A stretch of 64,000 nt of DNA from an uncultured Pseudoteredinibacter sp. (GTDB lineage: Bacteria > Pseudomonadota > Gammaproteobacteria > Pseudomonadales > Cellvibrionaceae), in the NCBI RefSeq assembly GCF_947500695.1, contig NZ_CANMSS010000011.1, positions 111,833 to 175,832 on the forward strand. The letters are read 5' to 3'. Numbering within the stretch: position 1 is the first letter of the stretch; each line of letters starts with the position of its first letter. The notes under the pieces are model-generated. The model saw only the letters and a list, made by a program, of their open reading frames with translations, ran no database searches and was not told the origin of the DNA. Position numbers and translations under genes: made by a program. Shown one piece after another: positions 34,408 through 44,031 of this stretch.

Positions 34408-35103
34408 ATGTATAAAACGAGGCAGCAACAAATCAAGCGAATAAAAATGCTTTTTGACGTAAATCTTATGGCATTTTTATTGTTGTTGCTTGTCTTGCAT
34501 ATAGTATTTGCGCTTAAGCCCGAGGTAAGTCCTAAACAGTGGTGGTGGACAAAGGAGCAGCGTGCGGCTCAGCACTGGCAGCGAGCTGAATATTTGCAGG
34601 CGGCTCAGTTATTAGCTGGGACGCGGCCGGCAGCCATTGCTTACTATGCGGCTGAAGACTTTAGCAAAGCTGAGGCGTTGTTCTTGAATGAACACGATGA
34701 GCAGGCTTATTTTGCTCTGGCCAATGGCTTGGCTCATCAAGAGCGCTATAGTGATGCAATTATTGCGTATCGTATGGCACTGGCTCTGCAGCCGCTTTGG
34801 CCAGAAGCGGAGCACAATTTAAAGCTTATGGAGGTTCTGCAAGAAAAGCCTCGCCAGCGCCGCGATAAAGACCAAGATAGCAAAAGTGATTTCGCCGCTG
34901 ACGATATTTCTTTTGATCTGGACAAGGACAGCCGTGATCAGCAAGTAGATGATGCCTTAGCTAGTGGTGATCTCAGCGAGACGGCACTGCGGCAGCTTTG
35001 GTTGCGCCAACTAAATCGCAAGCCAGTAGACTTCTTGCAAAGAAAATTCGCTTATCAATGGCATCAGCAACAGCTGAAAGAAAATGCAGGGGAAGAACAA
35101 TGA
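34408..35103 (+). CDS. TPR-containing membrane protein, BatC/BatE-like
   Basis: A 231-residue protein with an N-terminal membrane segment (about 18-36), a pair of TPR-like helices (AYFALANGLAHQERYSDAII and AYRMALALQPLWPEAEHNLK) and a charged, low-complexity linker rich in Asp and Lys, then a basic helical C-terminus. It matches the TPR proteins of Bat operons. The start is four bases after the preceding gene. Confidence 0.85.
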   Translation: MYKTRQQQIKRIKMLFDVNLMAFLLLLLVLHIVFALKPEVSPKQWWWTKEQRAAQHWQRAEYLQAAQLLAGTRPAAIAYYAAEDFSKAEALFLNEHDEQAYFALANGLAHQERYSDAIIAYRMALALQPLWPEAEHNLKLMEVLQEKPRQRRDKDQDSKSDFAADDISFDLDKDSRDQQVDDALASGDLSETALRQLWLRQLNRKPVDFLQRKFAYQWHQQQLKENAGEEQ

Positions 35104-36476
35104 ACCCCCTGATTTTCCCGTGGTCCGTATTCGCTTCGCTATTAATGACCTTAGTTAGTACATTTGTTTTTGCGACAGCTGAACAAGAGCCGCCTCTAGC
35201 TTTTGTGCGTATCGCTTTGCTTGATGAGCCTAAAGAAGCTTTGCTTGGGCAAGAGAGACTTTTAAGTGTCAAGTTATACAGTAAAACTTGGCTTCGAAAA
35301 GCACCGCGTTATCCGGAAATTGAAATTGATGGTGCTTTAACAGTACGACCATTGTCTTTTGCAAATCATAGCCAAGAGCAAATAAATGGTGTGGAATATA
35401 TTGTCCAAGAACAGCAATATCGAATATACCCCCAGCGCTTAGGAGCCTTCTATATCCCCCCTGTGGTGCTGAAGTTAACTTTAAGTTTGGCAGGGGAAGA
35501 GCATCGCTTATCACTGCAGAGTGATGATCTAATATTTACTGTGAAGGAAACTGCGTCAGCGATCGTGGCTCGTGACTTACAGCTGGAAGAGAATTACCAG
35601 CTTTTGCGCCAGGGGGAGTCAATAGATTTGGCAGAAGAGCAGGAGTGGGAGCTACAGTCGGGTGATATCTTAGTTCGTAGCTTGTCGCTGAGGGCAGAAA
35701 AGATAAGCGCTGTGCTTTTGCCAAGCCTACATTTATTAAATCGCCACCCCGACAACTCATTGGGGAGTGGTGAGGGGCGCCAGTTTTCTCAGCAAAGCAA
35801 TGAGCTTGGAGCGCTCTACACCGAGGTCAGCCGCTTAGAGGATTTAGAAAATCGTGGCGAAGTTAGCGCTATTCGTGAAGAGGTATGGCGTTATGAGTTT
35901 GGTTCTACAGGTCAGCTGGAGATACCGGCGATAACCTTATCCTACTGGGATAGTGATCTGGCAGAATATCAGTACAGAGAGTTGGCCGCTAAAACGATTC
36001 ATGTTGGGCAGGTCGCCCCATGGTGGTTGCTCGTTACCCTATTATTTGTATTGTCTATTTCGGTGCTTTTATATTATTCAGCTGCTGTCCTGCCACTACT
36101 GAAGAGGTTAAAGCCTCAACATCCAGTAAGTTCGGAGAAAAGCCTATTTAACGAGCTGCTTGGCGCGCTAGATCATAACGCCGCCCAGGAGGTCTCTCGC
36201 ATAATACCTCAATGGTTACAGCATTATGGTGTCGACTCAGAAGTTTTGGAGCCGTATATTCAGCTAAGAGTATACTTGTCTATGCCCTATGAGTTAAAAG
36301 GCGCTGTTTCTGAAAATGATGAACGTGCTGAGCGAACTAAGATAGAGCAAATAGAATTAGAGCAAATTAAAAACGAACTAAGATCTTTGCGTTTAGCTTT
36401 GCAAGGGCACAAGAAAAAACAAAAGCTTGATAAAAATATATGTTTACCCCCTTTAAATCCCTACAGCAAAAGCTAG
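35100..36476 (+). CDS. BatD family protein
   Basis: A 458-residue envelope protein with a signal peptide (about 1-26, FATA), beta-rich periplasmic part (PPLAFVRIALLDEPKEALLG at the start) and a late membrane segment (about 300-322), then a short helical cytoplasmic tail. This layout and its operon position match BatD (oxygen-tolerance) proteins. The ATG at 35100 overlaps the TPR gene stop by four bases. Its 3' end overlaps the cytochrome gene by 37 bases. Confidence 0.86.
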   Translation: MNPLIFPWSVFASLLMTLVSTFVFATAEQEPPLAFVRIALLDEPKEALLGQERLLSVKLYSKTWLRKAPRYPEIEIDGALTVRPLSFANHSQEQINGVEYIVQEQQYRIYPQRLGAFYIPPVVLKLTLSLAGEEHRLSLQSDDLIFTVKETASAIVARDLQLEENYQLLRQGESIDLAEEQEWELQSGDILVRSLSLRAEKISAVLLPSLHLLNRHPDNSLGSGEGRQFSQQSNELGALYTEVSRLEDLENRGEVSAIREEVWRYEFGSTGQLEIPAITLSYWDSDLAEYQYRELAAKTIHVGQVAPWWLLVTLLFVLSISVLLYYSAAVLPLLKRLKPQHPVSSEKSLFNELLGALDHNAAQEVSRIIPQWLQHYGVDSEVLEPYIQLRVYLSMPYELKGAVSENDERAERTKIEQIELEQIKNELRSLRLALQGHKKKQKLDKNICLPPLNPYSKS

Positions 36477-38599
36477 CCGCTGCGCTGCTCATGCTTTTAC
36501 TGTTGTTGCCAGCTACCCTCTATGGAGCTTGGGTTGGCAGTGAACAGTGTAAAAATTGTCACTCAGAAGCTTATCAAGCTTGGCAGGGCTCCCATCATGA
36601 TTGGGCGATGAAGCCAGCTAAGCCAGATTATGTATTGGGTAATTTTAACAATAGCCGCTTTGATCACTTTTCTGTGCTGACTGAATTTTATACTCGGGCT
36701 GGCGATTATTTTGTAAAAACCCAAAATGCCAAGGGTAAAATGCAAGAGTTTAAGGTGGCCTACACCTTCGGCTTTTATCCTTTACAGCAGTATTTGCTAG
36801 AAATGCCCCACGGTAAATTGCAAGCTTTAACGGTTGCTTGGGACTCACGCCCAAGCTCCGAAGGTGGTCAGCGTTGGTTTCATCTTTATCCTAATGAAAA
36901 AATTCCTGCAGGCGATCCACTGCATTGGACGGGGGCATACTTTAACTGGAACAGTCGCTGCGCTGAGTGTCACTCGACAAACTTGCAGCGAAACTATGAT
37001 CCAGTATCCCAAAGCTATAACACTCAATGGTCGGAAGTGAATGTCGCCTGTGAAGCATGCCATGGCCCCGGTCAAGATCACCTCGATTGGGCGAACTCGG
37101 GCGCTACAGAAGGCGACAAAAAGATTCGACGTCTGCATGCTAAGGGGCGATGGATTCTAAGTGCGGATGATGTCATCGCGAAGCGAGAACAAGGCCCCCG
37201 TGTAGCGGGCGAAATAAGCGAGCAGATTAATGTTTGTGGTAGCTGCCATTCTCGCCGCCGTTTACTACACGAAAAGCGTGAGCCAAAAGCCGCAGAGGAT
37301 TTTCTTGAGCAGCATGCTTTGCAGACTCTGGTCGAGCCCATGTATCACCGTGACGGTCAAATTCACGATGAAGTCTTTGTACTGGGCTCGTTTATGCAAA
37401 GTAAAATGTATCAGCATGGCGTGGAATGTAGTAACTGTCACGGGCCGCACAGCCTAAAATTGCGTGCGCCGGGGAATGCTGTTTGTGCGCAGTGTCATTT
37501 GCCCACTGTTTATGATCAGCCAAAGCATCACCATCATAAAGCCCAAAGCGCTGGGGCGCAGTGCGTAAACTGTCATATGCCAGAAACTCATTATATGGTG
37601 GTGGATCCCCGTCGAGATCACAGTATTAGAATTCCTCGTCCAGATTTGAGTGAAGAGCTTGGCAGCCCCAATGCTTGCGTGCAATGTCATACGGATCGCG
37701 ATAACAGCTGGGCCAGCAAACATTTTAAAGATTGGCTGCGATCAACGGGTAAGACCTTGCCAGAGAAACCCGCTTTGGCCGAATCGAATCCACGTAAGCT
37801 GTTGTCCCGTATTAGTAAAGAGCCTGCGATTATCGCGGCAAGTATTTTGGAGCGCTTAGCACAGCAACCAAGCAATCAATCGCTATTGGTTGCTCAATCA
37901 CGATTGCACCATCCAGAACCGATGGTGAGAGAGGCCGCGGTGAACTTTATGGCTGCCTTGCCTCTGCCGCAGCGATTACAAGAATTGCTGGCCAGTTTGG
38001 ATGAACCAGTAATGGCTGTGCGTTTAGCGATTGCTCGGCAGACTCTGGGTGCCGATACGGAGTCATTGGATGCCTCGCAACATCGAGCCATTAATGGTTT
38101 ATGGAGTGATTACAAAAACAGCCTGATGTTCCATCAGGATACTGCAGCTGGGCAATTGAATTTGGGGCTTTATTTTTTAGCGCTTAATGATCTTGCTAGA
38201 GCTGAGCAAAGTTACCGAAAAGCCATCGAATTAGAGCCCTTGCATCTAGGTGCCCACTTAAATCTCGCTGATTTGTTGCGCCAACAGTCTAAAGCCGAGC
38301 AGTCCTTAGCCTTATTGCGCAAGATTAGTCGTGCTTTACCTGATGCCGCCGCCGCACAGCACGCTTTGGGTTTGGCGCTAGTACGAGCGAAACAATACCA
38401 GCCCGCCGTGGCGGCTTTGGCACAAGCTGCTGACTTAGAACCAGATAATAGTCGTTACTCGTATGTTTATGCGGTGGCATTGCATTCCACTGGGAAAAGC
38501 ATCAAAGCTCGTAATGTTTTGCGTGAGATGGCTGCTAAGTCTTTGTTGGATAGCCAGGGGCGCCGATTTTTAGCACAGCTAGAGCAAATTACCCGATAG
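36440..38599 (+). CDS. Octaheme c-type cytochrome with C-terminal TPR domain
   Basis: A 719-residue secreted protein. A signal peptide (about 1-30, cut near YGA) is followed by eight CxxCH haem sites: 37, 174, 204, 266, 330, 349, 375 and 413. Residues 455-540 look HEAT-like (helical repeats), and 560-700 contain TPR repeats (QLNLGLYFLALNDLARAEQS and AGAHLNLADLLRQQS-type). The haem part resembles cytochrome c554-type multihaem folds. The start lies 37 bases inside batD in another frame, so it is probably translationally coupled to the Bat operon. The redox partner and reaction are unknown. Fusion of a multihaem domain to repeats suggests a scaffolded electron-transfer role. Confidence 0.9.
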   Translation: MFTPFKSLQQKLAAALLMLLLLLPATLYGAWVGSEQCKNCHSEAYQAWQGSHHDWAMKPAKPDYVLGNFNNSRFDHFSVLTEFYTRAGDYFVKTQNAKGKMQEFKVAYTFGFYPLQQYLLEMPHGKLQALTVAWDSRPSSEGGQRWFHLYPNEKIPAGDPLHWTGAYFNWNSRCAECHSTNLQRNYDPVSQSYNTQWSEVNVACEACHGPGQDHLDWANSGATEGDKKIRRLHAKGRWILSADDVIAKREQGPRVAGEISEQINVCGSCHSRRRLLHEKREPKAAEDFLEQHALQTLVEPMYHRDGQIHDEVFVLGSFMQSKMYQHGVECSNCHGPHSLKLRAPGNAVCAQCHLPTVYDQPKHHHHKAQSAGAQCVNCHMPETHYMVVDPRRDHSIRIPRPDLSEELGSPNACVQCHTDRDNSWASKHFKDWLRSTGKTLPEKPALAESNPRKLLSRISKEPAIIAASILERLAQQPSNQSLLVAQSRLHHPEPMVREAAVNFMAALPLPQRLQELLASLDEPVMAVRLAIARQTLGADTESLDASQHRAINGLWSDYKNSLMFHQDTAAGQLNLGLYFLALNDLARAEQSYRKAIELEPLHLGAHLNLADLLRQQSKAEQSLALLRKISRALPDAAAAQHALGLALVRAKQYQPAVAALAQAADLEPDNSRYSYVYAVALHSTGKSIKARNVLREMAAKSLLDSQGRRFLAQLEQITR

Positions 38600-38624
38600 C
38601 AATTAACCGGATGTTGATTAAATC

Positions 38625-39278
38625 ATGGACTCAATAAATGAGAAGTCGCTACTCACCGAAAGCCAGTTTGAGCAAAGCGATGTTGAATATGATCAAAAGG
38701 AAGTTGCCTACGGTGGCTTTTTTGAGATGCAAAAGTGGCAGCTGCGTCATCGTATGTTTTCAGGTGAATGGACTGAAAACTTTCAGCGCGAAATCTTTTG
38801 TCGAGGCAATGCTGTAGCCGGAATTATTTATGACCCATGGCGCGATGAGATAGCCTTGATTGAGCAATTTAGGGTTGGTGCTCACGCCCATCCTACTGGC
38901 CCTTGGTGTTTGGAGGTGGTAGCAGGGATGATGGATAAGGGCGGTGAGAGCCCCGAAGAAGTTATGGCTCGCGAACTGGAGGAAGAGGCTGGCTTGCAAG
39001 CTAAGGATATGGAGTTTATTTGCCGTTACTTATCTAGCCCTGGCGGCACCGATGAAGAAGTATTTCTATATGCTTTGTTATGCGATCTTAGCGAGGCTGG
39101 GGGTATTCATGGCCTTGATGAAGAGCATGAGGACATTCGTTTGCTGGTTTTTCCAGCGCAAGAGGTGTTTGCTGCTATGCTTAACGGAAGGATGAATAAC
39201 GCGGCTACCTTGATTGGTTTACAATGGTTGCAGCTAAACCGGGAAAGACTCCGTGGCCAAGCCGCTGTAGTGGAGTGA
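38625..39278 (+). CDS. nudF: ADP-ribose pyrophosphatase, NUDIX hydrolase
   Basis: NudF cleaves ADP-ribose to AMP and ribose-5-phosphate. The NUDIX box GMMDKGGESPEEVMARELEEEAGL lies near residues 107-130, preceded by the substrate loop typical of ADPRases (REIFCRGNAVAGIIYDP). The length (217 aa) is normal. It begins the conserved string nudF-DUF1249-cpdA-yqiA-parE. The E. coli neighbour tolC is far away here. Confidence 0.95.
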   Translation: MDSINEKSLLTESQFEQSDVEYDQKEVAYGGFFEMQKWQLRHRMFSGEWTENFQREIFCRGNAVAGIIYDPWRDEIALIEQFRVGAHAHPTGPWCLEVVAGMMDKGGESPEEVMARELEEEAGLQAKDMEFICRYLSSPGGTDEEVFLYALLCDLSEAGGIHGLDEEHEDIRLLVFPAQEVFAAMLNGRMNNAATLIGLQWLQLNRERLRGQAAVVE

Positions 39279-39307
39279 AATTGCAACTTTAAGTCGAATG
39301 TATTTTT

Positions 39308-39763
39308 ATGAAACCGCGTTATAAAGTAGACCTACCAGGACTGCAGGCACTATGTGGCATGAACTATGCTAAATTGCTGCGCTTAATGCCCGCTAGGGAC
39401 TCGCGTGATTGCTGGGAATACAGCGCCAGTGCTGATGGTGCACATAAAATAAGCATTCGTATTCTAGAGCGAGCTCCATACACCACCACGGTAGTGGTGG
39501 AGCAGCAAGGCAATATCCATAGGTGGCTTAGGGAGTTATCGTTGGCGGTCCGAATCTATCATGATGCAGAGATGGCCGAGGTTGTAAATTGGGCGCAGTA
39601 TCGTCAATTTTTAGGACGTTACCCATACCCCAATGAGCAAATGCATCAAATGGATGAAAAAACCCAGCTAAATCGATTTTTATCGGACTGGCTGGGCCTC
39701 TGTCTTGCACAGGGTCACAGTTTGGAATATTCCAACTTCACTAAACTAGGTGAAGGGATATAA
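39308..39763 (+). CDS. yqiB: DUF1249 family protein, YqiB-like
   Basis: A 151-residue protein of the DUF1249/YqiB family. LDL-type start KPRYKVDLPGLQALCGMNYAKLLRLMP and WLRELSLAVRIYHDAEMAEV are family landmarks. Position between nudF and cpdA is as in E. coli. Function is unknown. Confidence 0.9.
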   Translation: MKPRYKVDLPGLQALCGMNYAKLLRLMPARDSRDCWEYSASADGAHKISIRILERAPYTTTVVVEQQGNIHRWLRELSLAVRIYHDAEMAEVVNWAQYRQFLGRYPYPNEQMHQMDEKTQLNRFLSDWLGLCLAQGHSLEYSNFTKLGEGI

Positions 39764-39880
39764 AGTGAAATGAGGGTTATTGTGCCAACGGCGGCTATAT
39801 TAAGTCGTTGTTCAGTCTTAGGTGCTAGATTTGCCCCAAAGAACGCGCCCCCTGGGCGGGTATAATTAAAAGGTGTAGCG

Positions 39881-40693
39881 GTGATTCTACCCATCAATGC
39901 AGAGCGCCCGGTAAGGGTGTTGCAGATTACAGATTGCCACTTAGGGGCTGAGTCTAGCGAGACTCTGCTGGGCTTAAACGTGGAAGCCAGCTTCGTCGAT
40001 GTGCTGGAGCATGCCCTTGTCCGTGAAGAAACTCCCGATCTGATTTTGGTAACCGGCGATATTGCTGGGGACCCATGTGCCCAGGCCTATCAACGCTTTG
40101 TTTACCACCTAGAAAAAGCTTTTCCCGAAGTGCCTTATGTTTGCATACCGGGTAATCACGACGTACCGACGACTATGGCCGCAGTATTTCCTGAGCATTC
40201 CATACCTAAAGTGGTCGAGTTGGGTGATTGGCTTATTCTACTGCTGGACTCAACGATTCCAAACAAAGAGCATGGCGATCTCAGTGCGCAAGAATTGGAT
40301 TTCGTGCAAAAAACTCTAATGCATAACCCTGATAAGCGCGCCATCATTTGTATGCACCATCAGCCGGTAGCGGTTGGCTGTGAGTGGATTGATCAGTATA
40401 AGGTTGCCTCTGCCGCGCAATTCAAAGCGCTATTATCCGAGTTCGATAATGTAGAATTGGTCTTGTGGGGCCATGTACATCAGGCCTTTGAGACGGAAGT
40501 AGAGGGGGTACGTTATATGGCTAGCCCTTCTACCTGTATACAATTTAAACCAAACTCCGCCGATTTTGCCCTGGATCGCTTAATGCCGGGCTACCGTTGG
40601 TTTGAACTAGACAATCGCGGCCAGCTTTCAACTCGTATTGAGCGCATCAATCAACGGGATTACCCCATAGACTACAGCAGCAATGGCTATTAA
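39881..40693 (+). CDS. cpdA: 3',5'-cAMP phosphodiesterase CpdA
   Basis: CpdA hydrolyses cAMP and so affects CRP-dependent control. The calcineurin-like metal motifs are all present: DCHLG, GDIAGD, GNHDVP, MHHQP and GHVHQ. The start is a GTG at 39881 preceded by AAAAGG. A TATAAT at 39861-39866 could be a -10 of its own promoter, though without a clear -35. The length (270 aa) is usual. Confidence 0.93.
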   Translation: MILPINAERPVRVLQITDCHLGAESSETLLGLNVEASFVDVLEHALVREETPDLILVTGDIAGDPCAQAYQRFVYHLEKAFPEVPYVCIPGNHDVPTTMAAVFPEHSIPKVVELGDWLILLLDSTIPNKEHGDLSAQELDFVQKTLMHNPDKRAIICMHHQPVAVGCEWIDQYKVASAAQFKALLSEFDNVELVLWGHVHQAFETEVEGVRYMASPSTCIQFKPNSADFALDRLMPGYRWFELDNRGQLSTRIERINQRDYPIDYSSNGY

Positions 40694-40745
40694 TATCCTT
40701 GTTTTGGAACAGCGGCATAAGGCGGCTGTGTTTTAGGATACAAGA

Positions 40746-41342
40746 ATGCCCGCTCTGCTCTACATCCACGGTTTTCTCAGCTCTCCGAATTCCTTTAAAG
40801 CCCTACAGGTAAAAGACTGGCTGCAGCAGTATCGTCCGGATATTGCATACCATTGCCCCTTTTTGACGGTCTACCCTGATCAAGTTCAGGCTGAGCTTGA
40901 TCGTATTGTGGCCGAGGTGAGAGCGCAGGGTGAAGATCTGTACTTGATGGGAAGTTCTATGGGGGGCTTTTGGTGTAGCTATTTGGTAGAAGAATACGGC
41001 CTGCCGGCCCTACTTATCAATCCAGCTGTGCGTCCTTCTATGCTGATGCCAGAGTATGTTGGTAAGACATTAAAGAACTACCATACGGACGATAGCTATA
41101 CCCTTGAAGCTAAGCATATAGAGCAACTGCGTGCTCTATTGCCTGAAGAAATTACTCGCCCAGATAATTACTGGGTGTTACTGCAAACAGAAGATGAAAC
41201 CTTGGATTACCGCCAAGCGGCGGAACTGTATCGGCATTGCAAGCTCACCATTGAAGAAGGTGGAGATCATGCCTTCCAAGGTTTTGAACGTTTTATCGAG
41301 CCGGGCATAGATTTTTTAGCCCAGCATTATCAAAAGGCGTAA
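40746..41342 (+). CDS. yqiA: YqiA-type esterase
   Basis: A 198-residue UPF0227 alpha/beta hydrolase. IHGFLSSPNSFKA is the family start, GSSMGG carries the nucleophile Ser, and GGDHAFQGFERF the catalytic His. E. coli YqiA is an esterase that acts on palmitoyl-CoA and small esters. The gap to parE is 42 bases. Confidence 0.93.
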   Translation: MPALLYIHGFLSSPNSFKALQVKDWLQQYRPDIAYHCPFLTVYPDQVQAELDRIVAEVRAQGEDLYLMGSSMGGFWCSYLVEEYGLPALLINPAVRPSMLMPEYVGKTLKNYHTDDSYTLEAKHIEQLRALLPEEITRPDNYWVLLQTEDETLDYRQAAELYRHCKLTIEEGGDHAFQGFERFIEPGIDFLAQHYQKA

Positions 41343-41384
41343 ACGCTCAACGATAATACAGAAGCAATTAAGGACCCTGTATTT

Positions 41385-43268
41385 ATGGCAAATTATAGTG
41401 CCGAGGATATTGAAGTACTCACGGGCTTAGACCCGGTTAAAAAACGCCCGGGCATGTACACCGAAACGACACGCCCCAACCACTTGGCCCAAGAGATTAT
41501 TGATAACTCTGTGGACGAGGCGCTGGCAGGTCATGCTAGCCAAATCGAAGTGGTATTGCATAAAGATAATGCCATGACGGTAACCGATGATGGTCGTGGT
41601 ATGCCGGTGGACATTCACCCAGAACAAGGCCGCCCTGGTGTAGAAGTTATCCTTTCTACCTTGCACGCCGGTGGTAAGTTCAGTAATGATAATTACCAGT
41701 TCTCAGGTGGTTTGCATGGTGTGGGGGTGAGTGTTGTTAATGCTCTCTCTAAGCAGCTATTGGTGACGATTCGTCGTGGTGGCGAAGTTCATCAAATGGA
41801 ATTTCGTGATGGTGATAAACATAGCGATCTAGAGGTTATTGATAGCTGTGGTAAACGTAACACCGGTACTGCTGTAAGATTTTTACCCGACCCTCAATAT
41901 TTTGATTCCAATAAGTTTTCAATCTCGCGTATGCGCCACGTATTGCGCGCAAAAGCGGTGCTATGCCCTGGCTTAAAAGTTGTTTTTAAAAATGAACAAA
42001 CCGGCGAGAAAGATGAATGGCATTATGAAGACGGCCTACGCGATTATCTAAAGGCAGCAACTCAGGGTTGGGAAGTTTTGCCAGCAGATCCCTTTGTGGG
42101 CAGCTTTAGCGGTGACAGTGATGCGGTCGATTGGGCTGTGCAGTGGTTGCCCGAAGGTGGTGAAGTTACCCAAGAAAGCTATGTGAACTTAATTCCAACA
42201 GCGCAGGGCGGCACTCACGTGAACGGCCTGCGCTCGGGATTGCTGGATGCGGTGCGCGAGTACTGTGAGTTTCGCAATTTATTGCCGCGCGGCGTCAAAC
42301 TTGCGCCCGATGATATCTGGAATAACTGCTGTTTTGTTTTAAGCACAAAAATGGGCGATCCACAGTTTTCCGGTCAAACCAAGGAGCGTTTATCGTCGCG
42401 TGAAGCGGCGGCCTTTGTTTCCGGTGTGGCAAAAGATGCATTTGGTTTATGGTTAAACCAGCACACTGAAGAGGGCGACAAGCTCGCCGAGTTTTGCATT
42501 AGCAATGCTCAAAAGCGTGTACGTTCCTCTAAAAAAGTTGCCCGTAAAAAAGTTACCCAAGGCCCAGCCTTGCCAGGTAAATTGGCGGACTGTTCCAGCG
42601 GCGAGCCAGAGCGCGGTGAGTTATTTTTGGTAGAGGGTGATTCGGCGGGTGGTTCAGCCAAGCAAGCCCGAGATCGTGAGTTTCAGGCGATCATGCCCTT
42701 ACGCGGAAAAATTCTAAATACTTGGGAAGTGGATAGCTCGGAAATTTTAGCTTCCCAAGAAGTTCATGATATCTCAGTTGCCTTGGGTATTGATCCAGGC
42801 AGTGAGGATTTATCGAAGCTGCGTTATCACAAGGTTTGTATCCTAGCGGATGCGGACTCAGATGGTTTGCACATTGCCACCTTGCTATGTGCGCTATTCC
42901 TGCGCCACTTCCGTCCGATGGTTTCGGCGGGCCATGTCTATGTAGCGATGCCGCCCTTGTACCGTATTGATGTGGGCAAAGACGTTTACTATGCACTCGA
43001 TGAAGCAGAAAAAGCCGGTATTCTAGAGCGCATTAAAGCAGAGAAAAAGAAAGGTAAGGTAGGCGTGCAGCGCTTTAAAGGCTTGGGTGAAATGAACCCG
43101 CTGCAGTTACGTGAAACCACCATGGCGGTTGATACTCGTCGCCTAGTCCAGCTGGTTTTAGAGCCAGGCGATGATACTAATCAGGTAATGGATATGTTAC
43201 TGGCCAAAAAGCGTGCGGGTGATCGTAAGACTTGGTTGGAGCAGAAGGGTAATTTGGCTGAGGTGTAA
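41385..43268 (+). CDS. parE: DNA topoisomerase IV subunit B
   Basis: ParE is the ATPase subunit of topoisomerase IV, which unlinks daughter chromosomes. Motifs: ENSVDEALAG-like IIDNSVDEALAG, DDGRGMPVD, GGLHGVGVSVVNALS, and in the Toprim domain VEGDSAGGSAKQARDR and ADADSDGLHI. The length (627 aa) is normal. The last 14 codons plus stop recur downstream at 44042-44087. Confidence 0.98.
   Translation: MANYSAEDIEVLTGLDPVKKRPGMYTETTRPNHLAQEIIDNSVDEALAGHASQIEVVLHKDNAMTVTDDGRGMPVDIHPEQGRPGVEVILSTLHAGGKFSNDNYQFSGGLHGVGVSVVNALSKQLLVTIRRGGEVHQMEFRDGDKHSDLEVIDSCGKRNTGTAVRFLPDPQYFDSNKFSISRMRHVLRAKAVLCPGLKVVFKNEQTGEKDEWHYEDGLRDYLKAATQGWEVLPADPFVGSFSGDSDAVDWAVQWLPEGGEVTQESYVNLIPTAQGGTHVNGLRSGLLDAVREYCEFRNLLPRGVKLAPDDIWNNCCFVLSTKMGDPQFSGQTKERLSSREAAAFVSGVAKDAFGLWLNQHTEEGDKLAEFCISNAQKRVRSSKKVARKKVTQGPALPGKLADCSSGEPERGELFLVEGDSAGGSAKQARDREFQAIMPLRGKILNTWEVDSSEILASQEVHDISVALGIDPGSEDLSKLRYHKVCILADADSDGLHIATLLCALFLRHFRPMVSAGHVYVAMPPLYRIDVGKDVYYALDEAEKAGILERIKAEKKKGKVGVQRFKGLGEMNPLQLRETTMAVDTRRLVQLVLEPGDDTNQVMDMLLAKKRAGDRKTWLEQKGNLAEV
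43213..43268 (+). repeat. Direct repeat copy 1: parE 3' end
   Basis: The last 46 bases of parE (43223-43268), plus an imperfect ten-base extension upstream, recur 819 bases later at 44032-44087. Confidence 0.95.
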
Positions 43269-43369
43269 CGATAAGTTAACTCATTTTCTATTGCACACCG
43301 CTGCTAGTTGGTAATGTATATAAATTAAGCTTTGCGCTTGGCGTATGGTAATAATATAAGGTATTTAAA

Positions 43370-43981
43370 TTGAAGTTCTATATTAAGTTTGTCTTCGTAA
43401 CTGTGGCTATATTTTCAACGGTATCTACAGTTGCGGCAGGGATTAAGATTAGTTCCGTTCATACAACGGAGCAGGATTTGGCAGAATTCAATGATAAGCT
43501 TCTGGCTTTACTTGATCCTATATCTGAAAAAGACTTCAGTATCCAGAGCGTCAAAAAGCTGGAATTTAGCCGGCGATCTGGAGTATTGGTTTGTGTAGAA
43601 TCCAAAAAACAACAATACCCCTATAAGCCGCCTTACGCTTTTTTTAAAAGCGGTTCGGTAATGTATCACTTGGGTGGAGGTGAATTTTGTCATCTGCCAA
43701 TAGGAGAGCACGCATATACAGAATATCGTCTAAAAAAACCTGGAAACTTAGGCATTAAGGACGGTGATAAGGAAGCTATCGGTAATGGTCAAGTGGTCCT
43801 GGAGTTTACTGTGACCTATGAAGGAAAGGCTGAAAACTTGCGGATTATAAGTAATAGTACTAAATCAAAGCGTGCCGAAGAGATCGCTATTGACGCTATA
43901 TCAAGGAGTGAATATCGAACGCGCGAGGTTGCGGGCCAAAAATCAAGTGTGCACGGTTTGCGCAGGACTTTTACTTTTTAG
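43370..43981 (+). CDS. TonB C-terminal-like secreted protein
   Basis: A 203-residue protein starting at a TTG (MKFYIKFVFVTVAI), with a signal peptide (about 1-23, VAA). The C-terminal third (VVLEFTVTYEGKAENLRIISNSTKSK onward) resembles the TonB C-terminal fold. There is no transmembrane energy-coupling anchor and no Pro-rich linker, so it is not a classical TonB. It lies between parE and a second TonB-C-like gene, in a segment bounded by copies of the parE tail. Function unknown. Confidence 0.7.
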   Translation: MKFYIKFVFVTVAIFSTVSTVAAGIKISSVHTTEQDLAEFNDKLLALLDPISEKDFSIQSVKKLEFSRRSGVLVCVESKKQQYPYKPPYAFFKSGSVMYHLGGGEFCHLPIGEHAYTEYRLKKPGNLGIKDGDKEAIGNGQVVLEFTVTYEGKAENLRIISNSTKSKRAEEIAIDAISRSEYRTREVAGQKSSVHGLRRTFTF

Positions 43982-44031
43982 GTTTTTTGTTACGTACATT
44001 TCGATAGTTTAGCTCTGGGACGGCTGTAAAT

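Noticed and set aside
34998..35099. N-terminal extension of BatD from an upstream start
   Set aside because: The extension overlaps the TPR gene and would destroy the signal peptide that begins at 35100.
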